NCBI GenBank assembly: GCA_003956705.1
Contig: QZCP01000002.1
Span: 193,518-257,517 of the forward strand
Reading direction: 5' to 3'
Length of the DNA: 64,000 nucleotides
DNA from: Brevipalpus yothersi
Taxonomy: Eukaryota; Arthropoda; Arachnida; Trombidiformes; Tenuipalpidae
A model generated the notes under the pieces. That model made no database searches. It was not told the DNA's origin and saw only the letters and a list, made by a program, of their open reading frames with translations. Shown in pieces: positions 36,543 through 64,000 of the stretch; positions within the stretch are counted from its first letter, which is position 1; the number at the start of each line of letters is the position of its first letter. A program made the position numbers and the translations under genes.

Positions 36543-37245
36543 AAGCAGCAAGGAATAAGAAAGATGGGAGGAGCTTAAGGATAGCTAAAGCGAAAAATAT
36601 TTTCTGAAACTTCAGAAACGTTCCTGAAGAATCAAGAGTAAGTTTAAGATGAAGATTCATCATTTGAATCCGAAATTTCGGAATAATATATAACTCATGA
36701 TGATTTGAATATTTATGTATGTGTGTGTATATGTAAAGTTTGTAAAATCAAAACATAATCATCATCATGATGTTGGTTTCGTTCTTTCTTAAAAGTGAGT
36801 GGTAATATATAGTGCTTATCTATGGAAAGAGGAACAATTTTCTCTCTCTTTTTCTTTTCTCTTTCGCTTTTAAACGCATTTCGGCAAAAATTTTTGTACA
36901 TCTGTTTCACTCATCATTCTTACCGCTTTTCGGGATCTTATTTTTACATTCTTACCCAAATCATACAACAGTTTTGAATGATATTCTTTCATTCGAAAAA
37001 TATCTTCTCTCTCTCTTCCCTATCTTCTCCTTCGAATATCATCATGTGTTCTATATACACTCAGATATACTCGCGGGAAAGCTGGATAGTGGAAATATTG
37101 TTGGATTGTTGAAGACAAATTGTTGATCGTTTTGAGCGAAAATTTTCCCTGTAATTCTGATCTTTCTTGTGCACGGACTTTGATTTGAATATCTTCCTTT
37201 CGCCTGATAGCTTTCCAATAGCTTAGTTTGAAGGATACTTTCCCC

Positions 37246-53211
<15,966 letters not shown>

Positions 53212-55619
53212 AGGGAGTTGATTATTATTCCCTTCCTACAATTATTCAAATGAGTATGAGTTGAAATTGGATTACCTCAATTAATCGTTGATAAACGATT
53301 TTAATTTTGGTGTGTATGGAAATCTACACACAAATTGCCATACCTCATACTCCTTGTTGATTCTCTTTGTCTCTCTCTATCTCTCTTTCTCTTTCCTTTT
53401 GTGTTTGGTTTAAAATTTTGTGTTCACCATCTTCAAAGAATATTGTGTCCTCAAAACATCATCAACAGCGATACATACCTACACACACAGATATGTACTT
53501 ATATGTACACTCGAATGGTTCCTAGCCATCACAGTATTCTAGTGTCTATGCAGCTAGTTTGGATGCCAATTTTTTTTGTTCTCTTCTTTTTTTCGCATAT
53601 CTTATTGAACAAAGAAATGCGTTCCAGTCATCTTTCGGCATCCTTAACACACACAGCATAGCATCCAGAGAGAAAGAGGTTGACTTGGAAAAATTTTGTG
53701 CCACTATTTTGGTGGGTGGATGGAAGTGTGTGTGTGTGTGTGTCCAATAATTTGAAGTCATCATTTGATGTCAATCAGATTTCAAGACAATTTTCAAGAA
53801 AAATTTTATCCTCGCTATCAGTGAAAGTCACTTTCTTTCGATTGTTTCTTCATGTCAAGATAGCTGTTTATCGGATGTCTCAAACACACACACACACACA
53901 ATCAGACCCAAAATACAATCATCCTTACGCCAAACTTTTTTCACCAGAGTTTTCGCTACTTTTGCCCCCGATATGCTGGACCTCACAGTGATGGGCCACT
54001 TTCTATTCCTCCTTCCTGATGTATTTTTTTTCTCTCTCCTCACAATCTCTTGGAATCAAGTTTCCAATTGTATCTTGTCAAATTCTTCCTCCCACTTTGC
54101 TTATCCTTTGTTGACTCTTTGGGTGATCAGCATATCTTGACTTTTTCCATCTTTTTTCCCTGCCATCTATCCTATCTATCGCATATCGCGTCTCGAGAGG
54201 CTGGAATCAATATCTTCATTGCTATTCCAACTGTGGCAAGAGGCAAGGAGAAAAAAAAGTATATCTTCCATCAAAGCCGGAAGGCTTCAAGAATCCCCCA
54301 AGTTCTTGTCTATTCAATTGATGCTTCATCTTGGGCATCTCGCAAACGTATCTACATCTCTTTCATCCTCCTCTGGAATCTTCGACATATCGCTTCATAT
54401 CGCTACTTGCTCAACTTACTTTCTATTCCTATTTCTTCAACCACTTTCTCCCAACGAATTTTGGCAATTTTGTTCATAGAGCGTCGCTTCATCCCACAGG
54501 ACCATCCGTTCGTTTGTATATTTCTGCTTCAAACTTTGCTGTGTGTGTGTATTCAAGAAATACAAGTAGAACAACAGCAAGTACACGCTCTCTTCATTTT
54601 CATTCTTTTTTGTCTTCTTCTTCTTCTCCTACTTTTTCTTCTTTTTCCCTATCTTTTTCTTTTGTCTTCTTCTCCGTAAGCAGACACACTTACAAACACA
54701 AACACACACACACACACTTTTTGAAATAATTTTTGAAACACAATTTGTACAGTCAATAGATGATGATTGCCTTGAAAAAAAATAACGAGAAGAAAACTAT
54801 CTCAAAACTGTGTACTTAATTCTTGTCAACTATTGGTTAAATTAATTATTGTTACATAAAAATAATTCTCTTTGAATCTTTTTGAATCCTTATTTATTCA
54901 AATCGTGTATTCAGTTGTTCTTTTAATTTATCCAAAGTGATATCTCCTGGGAGAACATGAACGAGAGGGAGACAGATTCGTTATGGAATCTTTTACGGTT
55001 AAATGTTGATCCACAAAAGATGCCAAGAATTCAAGGGCTACCAATTGAAACGCGTAACAACATTTCTCATAGGAATAACATCCACACACACATACACACA
55101 TGTTAAAGCATCCAGAACTGATGGTCTTGTGAGATGTAGATAGATATTGACAAATTAGCGGTAAATTGAATCACTTTTTGCTCAGATTGAGATTCATTTA
55201 GCCTTTTAGGGTTACAGCTTTTCCGATTGATCTTACATTTCTTCTTCCTCTATATATATTTATTGCACGATATCATGGATTCACTTTCATCGATCATCAA
55301 GCCATCGAACCAGTCGTTACACACATACACGAAGCTTACACACACAATCATTAATATGACCCTGGAAAGTTATCCATGTGATGATGAGATTCATCGGAAT
55401 AGATTTCATGAGCATTTGTGTTCAGCATCTCGAGTGATTTTATCCGCTACACTTGTCCAACATGTTCACTCCATGTAATTCTTCTTATTCTTCCAATCAA
55501 AAGGAAGATGATAAAGAGAGATGAACAAGATCTCAGTTTTGCTTGTTCACGATTTGGTCAGAATACAGGTCAAGTAAGACAACACACACTTGGAACACTT
55601 AGCCCGATGTAACCCGATT

Positions 55620-55655
<36 letters not shown>

Positions 55656-57634
55656 GAAGGATGAAGCCAAAAGAAAAGTGAAGGAGTTGAAACAGAAAGA
55701 TGGAAGGAAGTGTATAGCACGAAAGCGGAAAGAAAGAGATGCGGATGCTTGGGATGCTGTGGATATATGTGTGTATAGAGAGAGAGAGAGAGGGTATCAG
55801 TAATGATGGGATGAAGAAAGAGGGCGAAAAGTGAAAGTGAGTGATTCTTGCCTGATTAGAAGATCACTTCTTCTTTCGAATTCTCTTCCTTCATCACTAT
55901 CTTCTTCTCGCCTTCATCTTTCGCCTTTCCTCTATTTGTTATAACGTAATGAACAACAATCAAAGTCATCCCAATGATATCCATCCAGTAAGTTGTTGAT
56001 CATCCGGTACACACACACATATATATACACACACAAGATGGTTCCTTTCTCAAGAGTAAGCGGAAGAGAAATCAAATCTTCTCACTTATTCTTCTTCTTT
56101 GGCTTTCCAATCCGTTCATTCATTCAATGAACATACGAGCGAAAGATACAAGTGAGCTATGGGAGTGGGGAGAATGGTGAAATTCTATGAGGAATCCAGA
56201 GGAATACTTTCTCCTCTGTGTACGTGTGGATATATGGTTTTGTGGATGGATCATAATGTGGCATAGCACATCCATCCCGGACGATATCAACTTCTTGCAG
56301 CCAGTCTTCTCCATGGCCGATGGAGTTTCTTAGTAGCAGTAGTAGTAGTGATGTTGAGAGAGAGAGAGATGAAAAAGGATATGGAAGAGAGAAGAGAATT
56401 TTCGGGATGCGCGCTGATTGCACTTCTCAAATGGTTTGCTTTTCTCATCAGTACATTGCTTTGATGGCTTCAGCAATGGGAGCATAAGTTGAATGGCCAA
56501 GCGATTGGGTGTTTCTAGTAAGTGTGTGTGTAGAGAGAGAAAGAGAGAAAATAGGAGAGGAGGATGAAGAAGAGAAGAAGAAGAATGAGAGATGAGAGGA
56601 AGAGAAGAGCATCCATGGGCTGCCTAATATTTATCCACTTCATGGTATCACGCTCTCAGATTTTTCTCTGATCTGCCTTTGCGCCTCTTGTTTCTAGCGT
56701 GTTCTCCATTATACGGATGAATGCCATGAAGATATATTCCAAGTACGGGCCTGACATGATGAAAAAAGATATACGAAGAGAGAGAGAGAAAGAGAGACTG
56801 GCTAACTGACTGACTGAATGATAGGGCGATGAATATTTAAAAACATTAAATCGATTAGTATCAAGTCGAAATGATCACCTTAAACTTCCGGATTATAAGT
56901 GAGAGAGAGAGAAGACACATCAAAGTGAACTGGATGTAAATGTGTTGTCAATGTATCAACCAGGTAGCAGAAGTAAGTGGATGTATCCGGGAAAGAGAGA
57001 GAGACTGAAAGAGAAAAATCTGAGCCCGAATCATTTGATTAGTAAGTAATAGCTATAGTTGTAATAGTAGTGTTGGTATCACTATTTTTCATCAGACTGG
57101 GCTAAATGGTGTACAGTTTACGCGTTTTGACATTCTGAAATATGTATCATTTAATTGCTCTCTAATTTCATTAATAATTGAGCCGACCAGCCAATTCGAA
57201 AAGGATTGAAATAGAGAGAGTGAGAGAGAGATAGAAAAAAAGTTCTGTTGATCATTTTGATGGTCCTCACTTGTTCTAAGTACTGAGAGTATGATGGAGA
57301 GAGAGAAGGACATTTTCTTAAAATGCCCGGGAGACTAGAGAAGAAAAAAGTTTTAAAAAGTTATCATTCATTTTGAGAGTGGAACGATTATGTTTCTTTA
57401 TTCCAATCTACTTTTTGCAATACATAAATGTATGTATGATCGATTGGAATATTTATACGCTCTCATGAGCATCTTGATATTATAACATTCGCAGGCAAAC
57501 TTAAAGAAATGATTATCATTCACCTTTTGCTACTTTTTTGTTCTTCTTCTTCATGTTCTACTCTAACCTATCTATCTTGTTCCATCAGAATCATCTAGAC
57601 TAGGTGAAGAATGATAGCAATCAGATCAGATTTC

Positions 57635-57639
<5 letters not shown>

Positions 57640-57707
<68 letters not shown>
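57640..57707. repeat. (CT)n microsatellite
   Basis: A pure CT tract downstream of the kirre-like gene. Confidence 0.95.
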
Positions 57708-57712
<5 letters not shown>

Positions 57713-58073
57713 TAACCAATTCGATAGAGTCACACGTTTACCATGTAATATGTGTGTGAATCTTTTTGCTCAAATCATACAAGAGAGAAGAAGAGAGAAA
57801 GAGCAAGATAAAATGTATGATCCTATGTGAGTAATACCCATAGACAGACATTGGGTCACAAATGTCCAATGGAAATGGATCGACTCTACTGGGTGGCCCG
57901 CATGAATCACTGGATGAATCTTGTCGATTCAATTAATAAATGACGGTATCTGAAGTAACGATTAATTGCATCTATTCTGCTTGGCTTTGATATTTTTTTC
58001 CGTTCTTCTTCTTCTTCTTCTTTCTCTTCTCAATTCGTCGTTTTCCCATCATCCTCTTCATCTTCTTTCTTTC

Positions 58074-58129
<56 letters not shown>

Positions 58130-58914
58130 CTTTCTCTCTCTCTCTCAATTCTCTTCTACAACATTCACTTTTACTCCACAGTTTTTGCCACAGGAATGGC
58201 CACTTTCTATCACCTTTCGTGCTTTTTGCTTATTCCTATCTTTTCGTGCTTGTGAGTTACACACCGTCACCACTGAATCTTCATCTTCTCATCTCCTTCT
58301 CATTGAGAAAAATACGAAGAAAAAGTAGAAGAAGAAGTATATTTCTGTCCTCTTCTCATTAGCACTTATCTGCTGACTAAGTTCTTTCATGAAGATTTCG
58401 AAGAGTAGAGTATGTGGTGCCTGTTAGATTGAAGAGGAGAAGAAAGAAGAAGATGAGAAAAGAAAAATTTGAAACTACATGATGAAGCTGGAAAGTTCTG
58501 AAATCACTGCATGCCAAGATAAACCTTATAACATAGAAGAAGGATGCTCTCTTTTACTCAAGTTTGTTGTACTATACAATTCGGTGTGGGAAGAGAGATT
58601 CTCTCTCCTCTTTTTTCTATGGAATTTTTCATTCAATCCTGAAGAGTTCATTTCCTCTATCTCCTTCTTTTTTAAAACACAGATTGACAATTGGTATACA
58701 ACTCAAGGGAGTGTGTGTACACTTACGATTATCTCATGTAACCTCTTTTTTTTCATGACCCTTACACAGCTCAAGTAAAAGTAGAGAAGCAAATTTGTTT
58801 GCTTAATTAATTACAAATTGTCTTCAATGTCATGAAGCAAGATTCTGAGACTTAATCTTTCTTCCTCTCTCTCTCTCTCTCACCAGAAAAAGTTATTCCC
58901 TCTACGCTTTCTCT

Positions 58915-58976
<62 letters not shown>

Positions 58977-59662
58977 TCTGTCTCTCAGCATCCGCCGAAT
59001 TTCATCATCATGTCATCCCACTGTGGAGAGAGAGAGAGAGAAAGATGCTGCAGATCAGTTGCATTTCCACTTGCTTCAGGCATCGAATCAAATTGATCTA
59101 TCATGGTTCACCCAGCTACTTAGCGGCAATCACGATCAAATCTGGCGTTCTTCAGCCTCTAGTGTCTCTTCAATGATCAACAGCTGATTTGATGCAATGC
59201 TCAATTATTGCAATTAGTCGTCTCTCTCATCTTCTCTTCCCCCTTTTTCTTCTTCTTCTTCTTTTTCTTCTCCATCATCTTCTGTGATCTCACTCCTCAT
59301 CTCTTCTCTCTCGTCTTTTTCCTCTTCTTTTTCTACTTCTTCTTCTTCCTAAGCATCGAAACAAACAACCAATTACACGTTTAATCTTAGCGTGTTTCAA
59401 TCATGAAAAGATCCACATAATCATCACGTAATACCAGTCAACAGATTGTCCAACTCGTTCTGGTGTCTCTCAGAAAATAAGGCTCGAAAAAAATGCTCGC
59501 TTTTAACAGCAATAAAGAGTGTATTGATGACCAATGAATTTTGCTTTGTTGCCTCAAACCAATCGATTGGGCTTCCGAATTAGCGGCCACTTTCTTCATA
59601 CTTGGTTTTGAGATAGTTTCGAGAGAGGAGAGAGATGAGCCGACATTTCAGCAGCTTCAGGG

Positions 59663-59665
<3 letters not shown>

Positions 59666-59734
<69 letters not shown>

Positions 59735-59910
59735 TCCCATCTCTGGTGTTCAATTATGTGGCTGTTCAAAATTTGAAAAACCAAAAAATGGTAAAATGAA
59801 AACGGTGGATGATGCGTGAAAACCAAAAATTTTCAAGTCCAAAAGCAGATATAATTTTCTCACTAGCCAGCCTTACTAATCATGATTGCATTTGACAGGC
59901 CCATCTGATG

Positions 59911-59962
<52 letters not shown>
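59666..59962. repeat. (CT)n and (GA)n inverted pair
   Basis: CT at 59666-59731 and GA at 59914-59962, about 180 bp apart. Confidence 0.9.
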
Positions 59963-59964
<2 letters not shown>

Positions 59965-60816
59965 TCTTCTCAAGGATGCAAGCTGGAGAAAGAAAGAAAG
60001 AAAGAGAGAGAGAGTGAGAGAAAGATGAGATGAGCAAGCAAGATTGCTTATCAATATTATCATTCAAATTTCACTTGTTGCATATTTGCATCCATGATGC
60101 TTATCTTCTCACCACTCTCTTTACCTCTCTGTATGGTCACTTTGGGGGGAGAGGTAAGATATTCTCTGTGTTCATCATCTCAGGGAAGATGAGTTTGTGG
60201 TGAGGAATGCTCAGCCGTTCGTGTCAGCCACATGCTGATGTAAAAGGCTATGGTGGAACTGAACACAGATGCAGTGAAAAAAGTGATAATCAAAATCTGG
60301 TTTGTTGACAGTGGGTGGTAAGTGTGTGTGTGTATGCTCAGACAAATACACGCACACACAGTGGCACTGATTTGATTTGATTTCACTTTCATAAGATGAT
60401 GGAGATAATCTAAGCCATCCAGACAATTTAATTTTCCTCTCTTTCTCTTGCTCAGGGAAGAAGAAAAATGGTCATCTTATACTGGACATTGGCATGTCAA
60501 TTTGACGTCAAGGTGTGATATACAATTTAATTTAATTCGAATCATCACAACAAATGGATTTGAATAGAGGAAAAAAGAGAGAGCTCGAATGACGATGGAT
60601 GGAGAGAGAGATGAAGATGAAAGTGAATTCATCATCACTCTCACGTGTTTCAAGTGATGTGCTCTGATAGTGGAGAAAATTTTTTTCATGCCCATAAGTG
60701 AACATGTCTGTGTATTCACTTTTGTAACACACAACAAAACAAGTTCACTGTGGATAAGATCCACTGATTACAGCTTGTTGCTTCTCTCTCTTCCTCAGAT
60801 TTTTGGGCCTACCGAA

Positions 60817-60852
<36 letters not shown>

Positions 60853-61502
60853 CGGGCCAATATTCGGAACTTGGTAGAATCTGAATTGCAGGTTATTAAG
60901 TCATACAGTTTCAGCTTCTCTTTCTCTCTCATAACTTCCAGCAAGAAGAATGGCGCGAAAAGTGGAAGTGAAAGTTGCTTTTTCGTTCATCTTCTTTCTC
61001 TCTCTCTCTCTCCATCTCCAATGGCTCGGATAAATGTAATTGATCAAACCACTGACAATCAGTTGATGAATGAGATTGGCCACAAAGAATAAGAAGTAAC
61101 CTTTTACGATATCTTCTTCTTTCTCTTCTTCCAGCTTCTCTCTCTCCCTCTCTCTCTTGTTCTTACTCTCTTCTTTTCCTACCAAAACTTCTGGCCAGCA
61201 GCAGGATCAGCAAATGACCATGCTACTTCTACTACACCTCTACTACCGGCCATCATGTTCAACACTACCTGTTATCATGGCCCTAATGTGCACTTGCCAT
61301 CTCTCTCAACTTCAGATCAAATCTGAAGCATTCCCTCATCAGTCCACCCACTTGGACCGATCGTTGAATTGGCCTTACTCATTCACCTTCTTTTTCCCTC
61401 ATCTTTTTTCTTCCGACTTTTCGGGACTTGCTTTTTTTTACTTCACGTCCCGAACTTTCCCTTTCTCTCTCTCTCTCCTGATTCTGATTGACGTTACACA
61501 CA

Positions 61503-61506
<4 letters not shown>

Positions 61507-61561
<55 letters not shown>

Positions 61562-61648
61562 CGCTCGTTTCGATTGCTCATGATTGCCTTTTTGCATGTA
61601 TATTCCATAATCTGGGAAAGGTAGATTGGGGTGGGGGAAGAGGTAGAG

Positions 61649-61711
<63 letters not shown>
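61507..61711. repeat. (CT)n and (GA)n inverted pair
   Basis: CT at 61507-61556 and GA at 61653-61711, about 96 bp apart. Confidence 0.9.
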
Positions 61712-61714
<3 letters not shown>

Positions 61715-62654
61715 TGGAAGAGTATGTGTTGAGAGAATCTGGAGGAGGGGCCCGTTGATTTGCATACATGCAAATCACACCTCTCTCTACTTTTCTGTCT
61801 TCACGTTCTAGTTCATCCAACTTTTCAACATATATTGCATTTATCTATCCTATTTTTTTACTCTCTCTCTCTCCACTCCTTTTGGTCCTGCTCATTTAGT
61901 GGATAGAAGCTTTCCATGGGCTCTTCAACAATCTATCTGTGAAGTTGAGTAGTAGATCTTTTCGTTCCACCTTCGTTCCCTCTCTCTCTCTCTCTCTTCT
62001 ATTTTACTCACAGTCTTTACAGGCCAATAATCCAAGTATCATTACGATTACTCTCAATTTCGATCATCATCACCAGGATCATCACACTTGGTAATTCGAT
62101 TCATTTGAATATATATTCCAATTCAGAAAGAGGGGGCAATCCCATGAGATGTGCACGCGCGTTCATGGAGCGATAAAGATAAAAGTGATGGAAAAGGAAC
62201 TCATGTCAAACGATTGTTCAGCAATTGAGAAGGAGAAGAGAGAGAGAACAAAAAAAAAGTATCATCATCACTTCACATCCTGAACTTGCCAATTAATTTC
62301 ACCTCAAAATACATTTTACAGCTTTTATATTGGAGCTGTGATGATAGCACTATCAAACAATCGTTTAATGTATAATCGAAGTCTTAACCAGTATCAACAC
62401 CTATATGTATATATGTGTACTTTAATCATGATTTATTTGATGATGATCATTTCTCCCTTTTCGACTATTTGTTTCTGATTCATTTGATTGTGTATAAAAT
62501 GAGCTCATCCTATTGCATTTACTTTCCTCCTCTCTCTCTCTTGTTTTAACTGTTTGATCTATGAGATGGAAAAATTTGTTCATCAGATTTACATCTTCAC
62601 AGGAGTAGTAACAGCAACCTTTCATCACCACATTTCACAGTAGCTCATTATTCT

Positions 62655-62685
<31 letters not shown>

Positions 62686-63298
62686 GGATGAAACTTTTTA
62701 GCGGTTATGCAAATATTCTCAAATATTATGAATGAGAATGTTATCCTTCCATTTCTCACGACATATTCGATGCTGATGATTATTCTCTCTCCCTTTTGGA
62801 ACTTCTCTCTCTCCTCATCTTCGAACTCGTGATAGATGATATCTCAAGCCAATCGATGGTATTACTTGATTTCCACTGATTTTATGGATAAATGAGGTAC
62901 CGATCGATATTTGAGAGACTACTGGTAATAGTAATCGTGATGAAAGACAGGTTAAAAGGAAGAGAGAGAGAGAGAAAAGATTTTGGATTTCTGATGTTAT
63001 TCTTCTGCTTCTCTCGTCCTAACTCTCTTCCTCTCTCTCTATCCCCTTCTCTTCATCTAGAAGTCTATCGACTTAGCGTACTTGTCAGCGAGTTTCACCA
63101 ACATAGAGCTAATCCTTCGACTTGAATCCTAATCACCATCTCAATCATCATTACGTTGAGTTGGTGAACATCTTTTAGGTAAATCAGAGGTGGATTCCTC
63201 AGATACTGATAGGATTAACATTGGGGAACACTTGCACATATATATATATATATATATTTATACATGTATATACACTTGTGTATAACAGCAATAAGAGA

Positions 63299-63299
<1 letters not shown>

Positions 63300-63348
<49 letters not shown>
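63300..63348. repeat. (GA)n microsatellite
   Basis: A pure GA tract about 50 bp after an (AT)n stretch at 63239-63257. Confidence 0.95.
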
Positions 63349-63349
<1 letters not shown>

Positions 63350-64000
63350 AAAAGTATAAAAATCTTTCCTCTTTCCTCCGGCTTTTTTCATCTTCTACTA
63401 CTCTCCATCATCACCATCATCAGCATCCAGAAAGATGGAGAAAAAAGTTTTTCCTCTTCCTCTCCATCTCCTTATTCTTTTTTCTCAATTAGAGAAAAAG
63501 GAGAGAGAGGCAAACAAATTGACGTAAAAAAGAATTGATACATTGAATCGTCCATGCATTGCACCATGCATCATGAACGAATCTCGAAACCACTCTCTAA
63601 ATGTGAAAAGATTTGCCATCTTGTCATCGATAAGGCGTGTGTCCACAAAAGTGATCATCACTTCCTACGCTCACGAGCTCATTTAACCATCCCTTGAAGA
63701 TGGAGGAAAATTTTTACTGCTAATTCTTCATCATCAGTAACTTATCATCTTGTTTGCATCCTTTTTTCCAACCCAAAATGAGCTCACAAATCTTTTTTCA
63801 CTTTCTTTCTCTCTCTATCTATCTTGAGTGTTGTACACTTTTTTTCGAAAGATAATCAGGAGCGTTCTTCAGATCTGGAAATCAGATCAATCCATCTGAT
63901 TTCCAGATAAATTTATCAAAAAGTGTTTATATGTATTTTGGTTGTCTTCATCTCTTTTCTGTTTCAATTCTCGTTACTATCTGGATTCTGGAGGAAAAAT

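Larger units (their letters stand above)
31896..37245. other. Spacer between mGluR copy 2 and kirre-like gene
   Basis: A 5.3 kb stretch with the 3' UTR of the receptor, possible poly(A) signals, two CTCF-like core sites (33101-33116 and 36531-36542), (GA)n and (CT)n tracts at about 34437-34455, 34663-34685 and 34953-34986, and the promoter of the kirre-like gene. The only coding-like segment is a speculative tail exon at 34103-34299. Confidence 0.6.
53212..64000. other. Downstream flank of kirre-like gene, no gene recognised
   Basis: A 10.8 kb stretch that must start with the kirre-like 3' UTR. AATAAA hexamers near 57935 and 59510 are too far away to assign. The rest is CT/GA-rich with many microsatellites. 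The longest open frame (54050-54679) is pyrimidine-biased, opens with a non-ATG codon and has no recognisable domain, so I do not call it. Confidence 0.6.

Noticed and set aside
54050..54679. 209-codon open frame on the plus strand downstream of the kirre-like gene
   Set aside because: It opens with TTG rather than ATG, is rich in Ser, Leu, Phe and Ile because the strand is pyrimidine-rich and so lacks stop codons, and shows no domain or splice context.

Overview
This is a 64 kb piece of an arthropod nuclear genome. Base composition is AT-rich, introns run from about 140 bp to 9.5 kb, and almost every intron and intergenic stretch carries (CT)n/(GA)n microsatellites. An acariform mite is my best guess, but nothing in the window proves the lineage. 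No rRNA, tRNA, CRISPR or bacterial-type operon is visible.

Layout: (1) 726-7850, minus strand: the first five coding exons of a metabotropic-glutamate-receptor-like class C GPCR; the gene runs off the left edge. (2) 7851-9869: a 2.0 kb divergent spacer with a (CT)n tract near its middle. (3) 9870-31895, plus strand: a complete paralogue of the same receptor in nine coding exons (1,075 aa), with ligand-binding domain, cysteine-rich domain and seven TM helices. Its intron 2 contains an assembly gap flanked by a duplicated 293-bp segment, and its 9.5 kb intron 5 contains a 755-bp solo LTR with a CATG target-site duplication. (4) 31896-37245: spacer with a possible poly(A) signal, a speculative alternative tail exon and two CTCF-like sites. 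(5) 37246-53211, plus strand: a complete six-exon gene for a five-Ig-domain adhesion receptor of the IRM family (kirre/roughest/NEPH), 912 aa, ending in the PDZ ligand THV. (6) 53212-64000: no convincing gene, only long CT/GA tracts.

The most interesting part is the left third. The two receptor genes form a head-to-head inverted duplication with identical lengths and phases for exons 2-5. Similarity is strongly mosaic. The 3' part of exon 1 (194 bp with no difference) and exon 5 (7 synonymous or near-terminal differences in about 322 bp) are almost identical, while exons 2-4 between them differ at roughly a quarter of bases and introns do not align. That pattern suggests exon-limited gene conversion between palindrome arms. 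Both receptors keep the residues that hold the amino-acid backbone of the ligand but lack the basic residues that bind the glutamate gamma-carboxylate. They therefore resemble the insect mXR (mangetout) class, and glutamate is probably not the ligand.

The receptor genes would act in neuronal or sensory signalling at the plasma membrane, and the IRM protein in cell recognition. Nothing in the sequence links them functionally beyond being neighbours.
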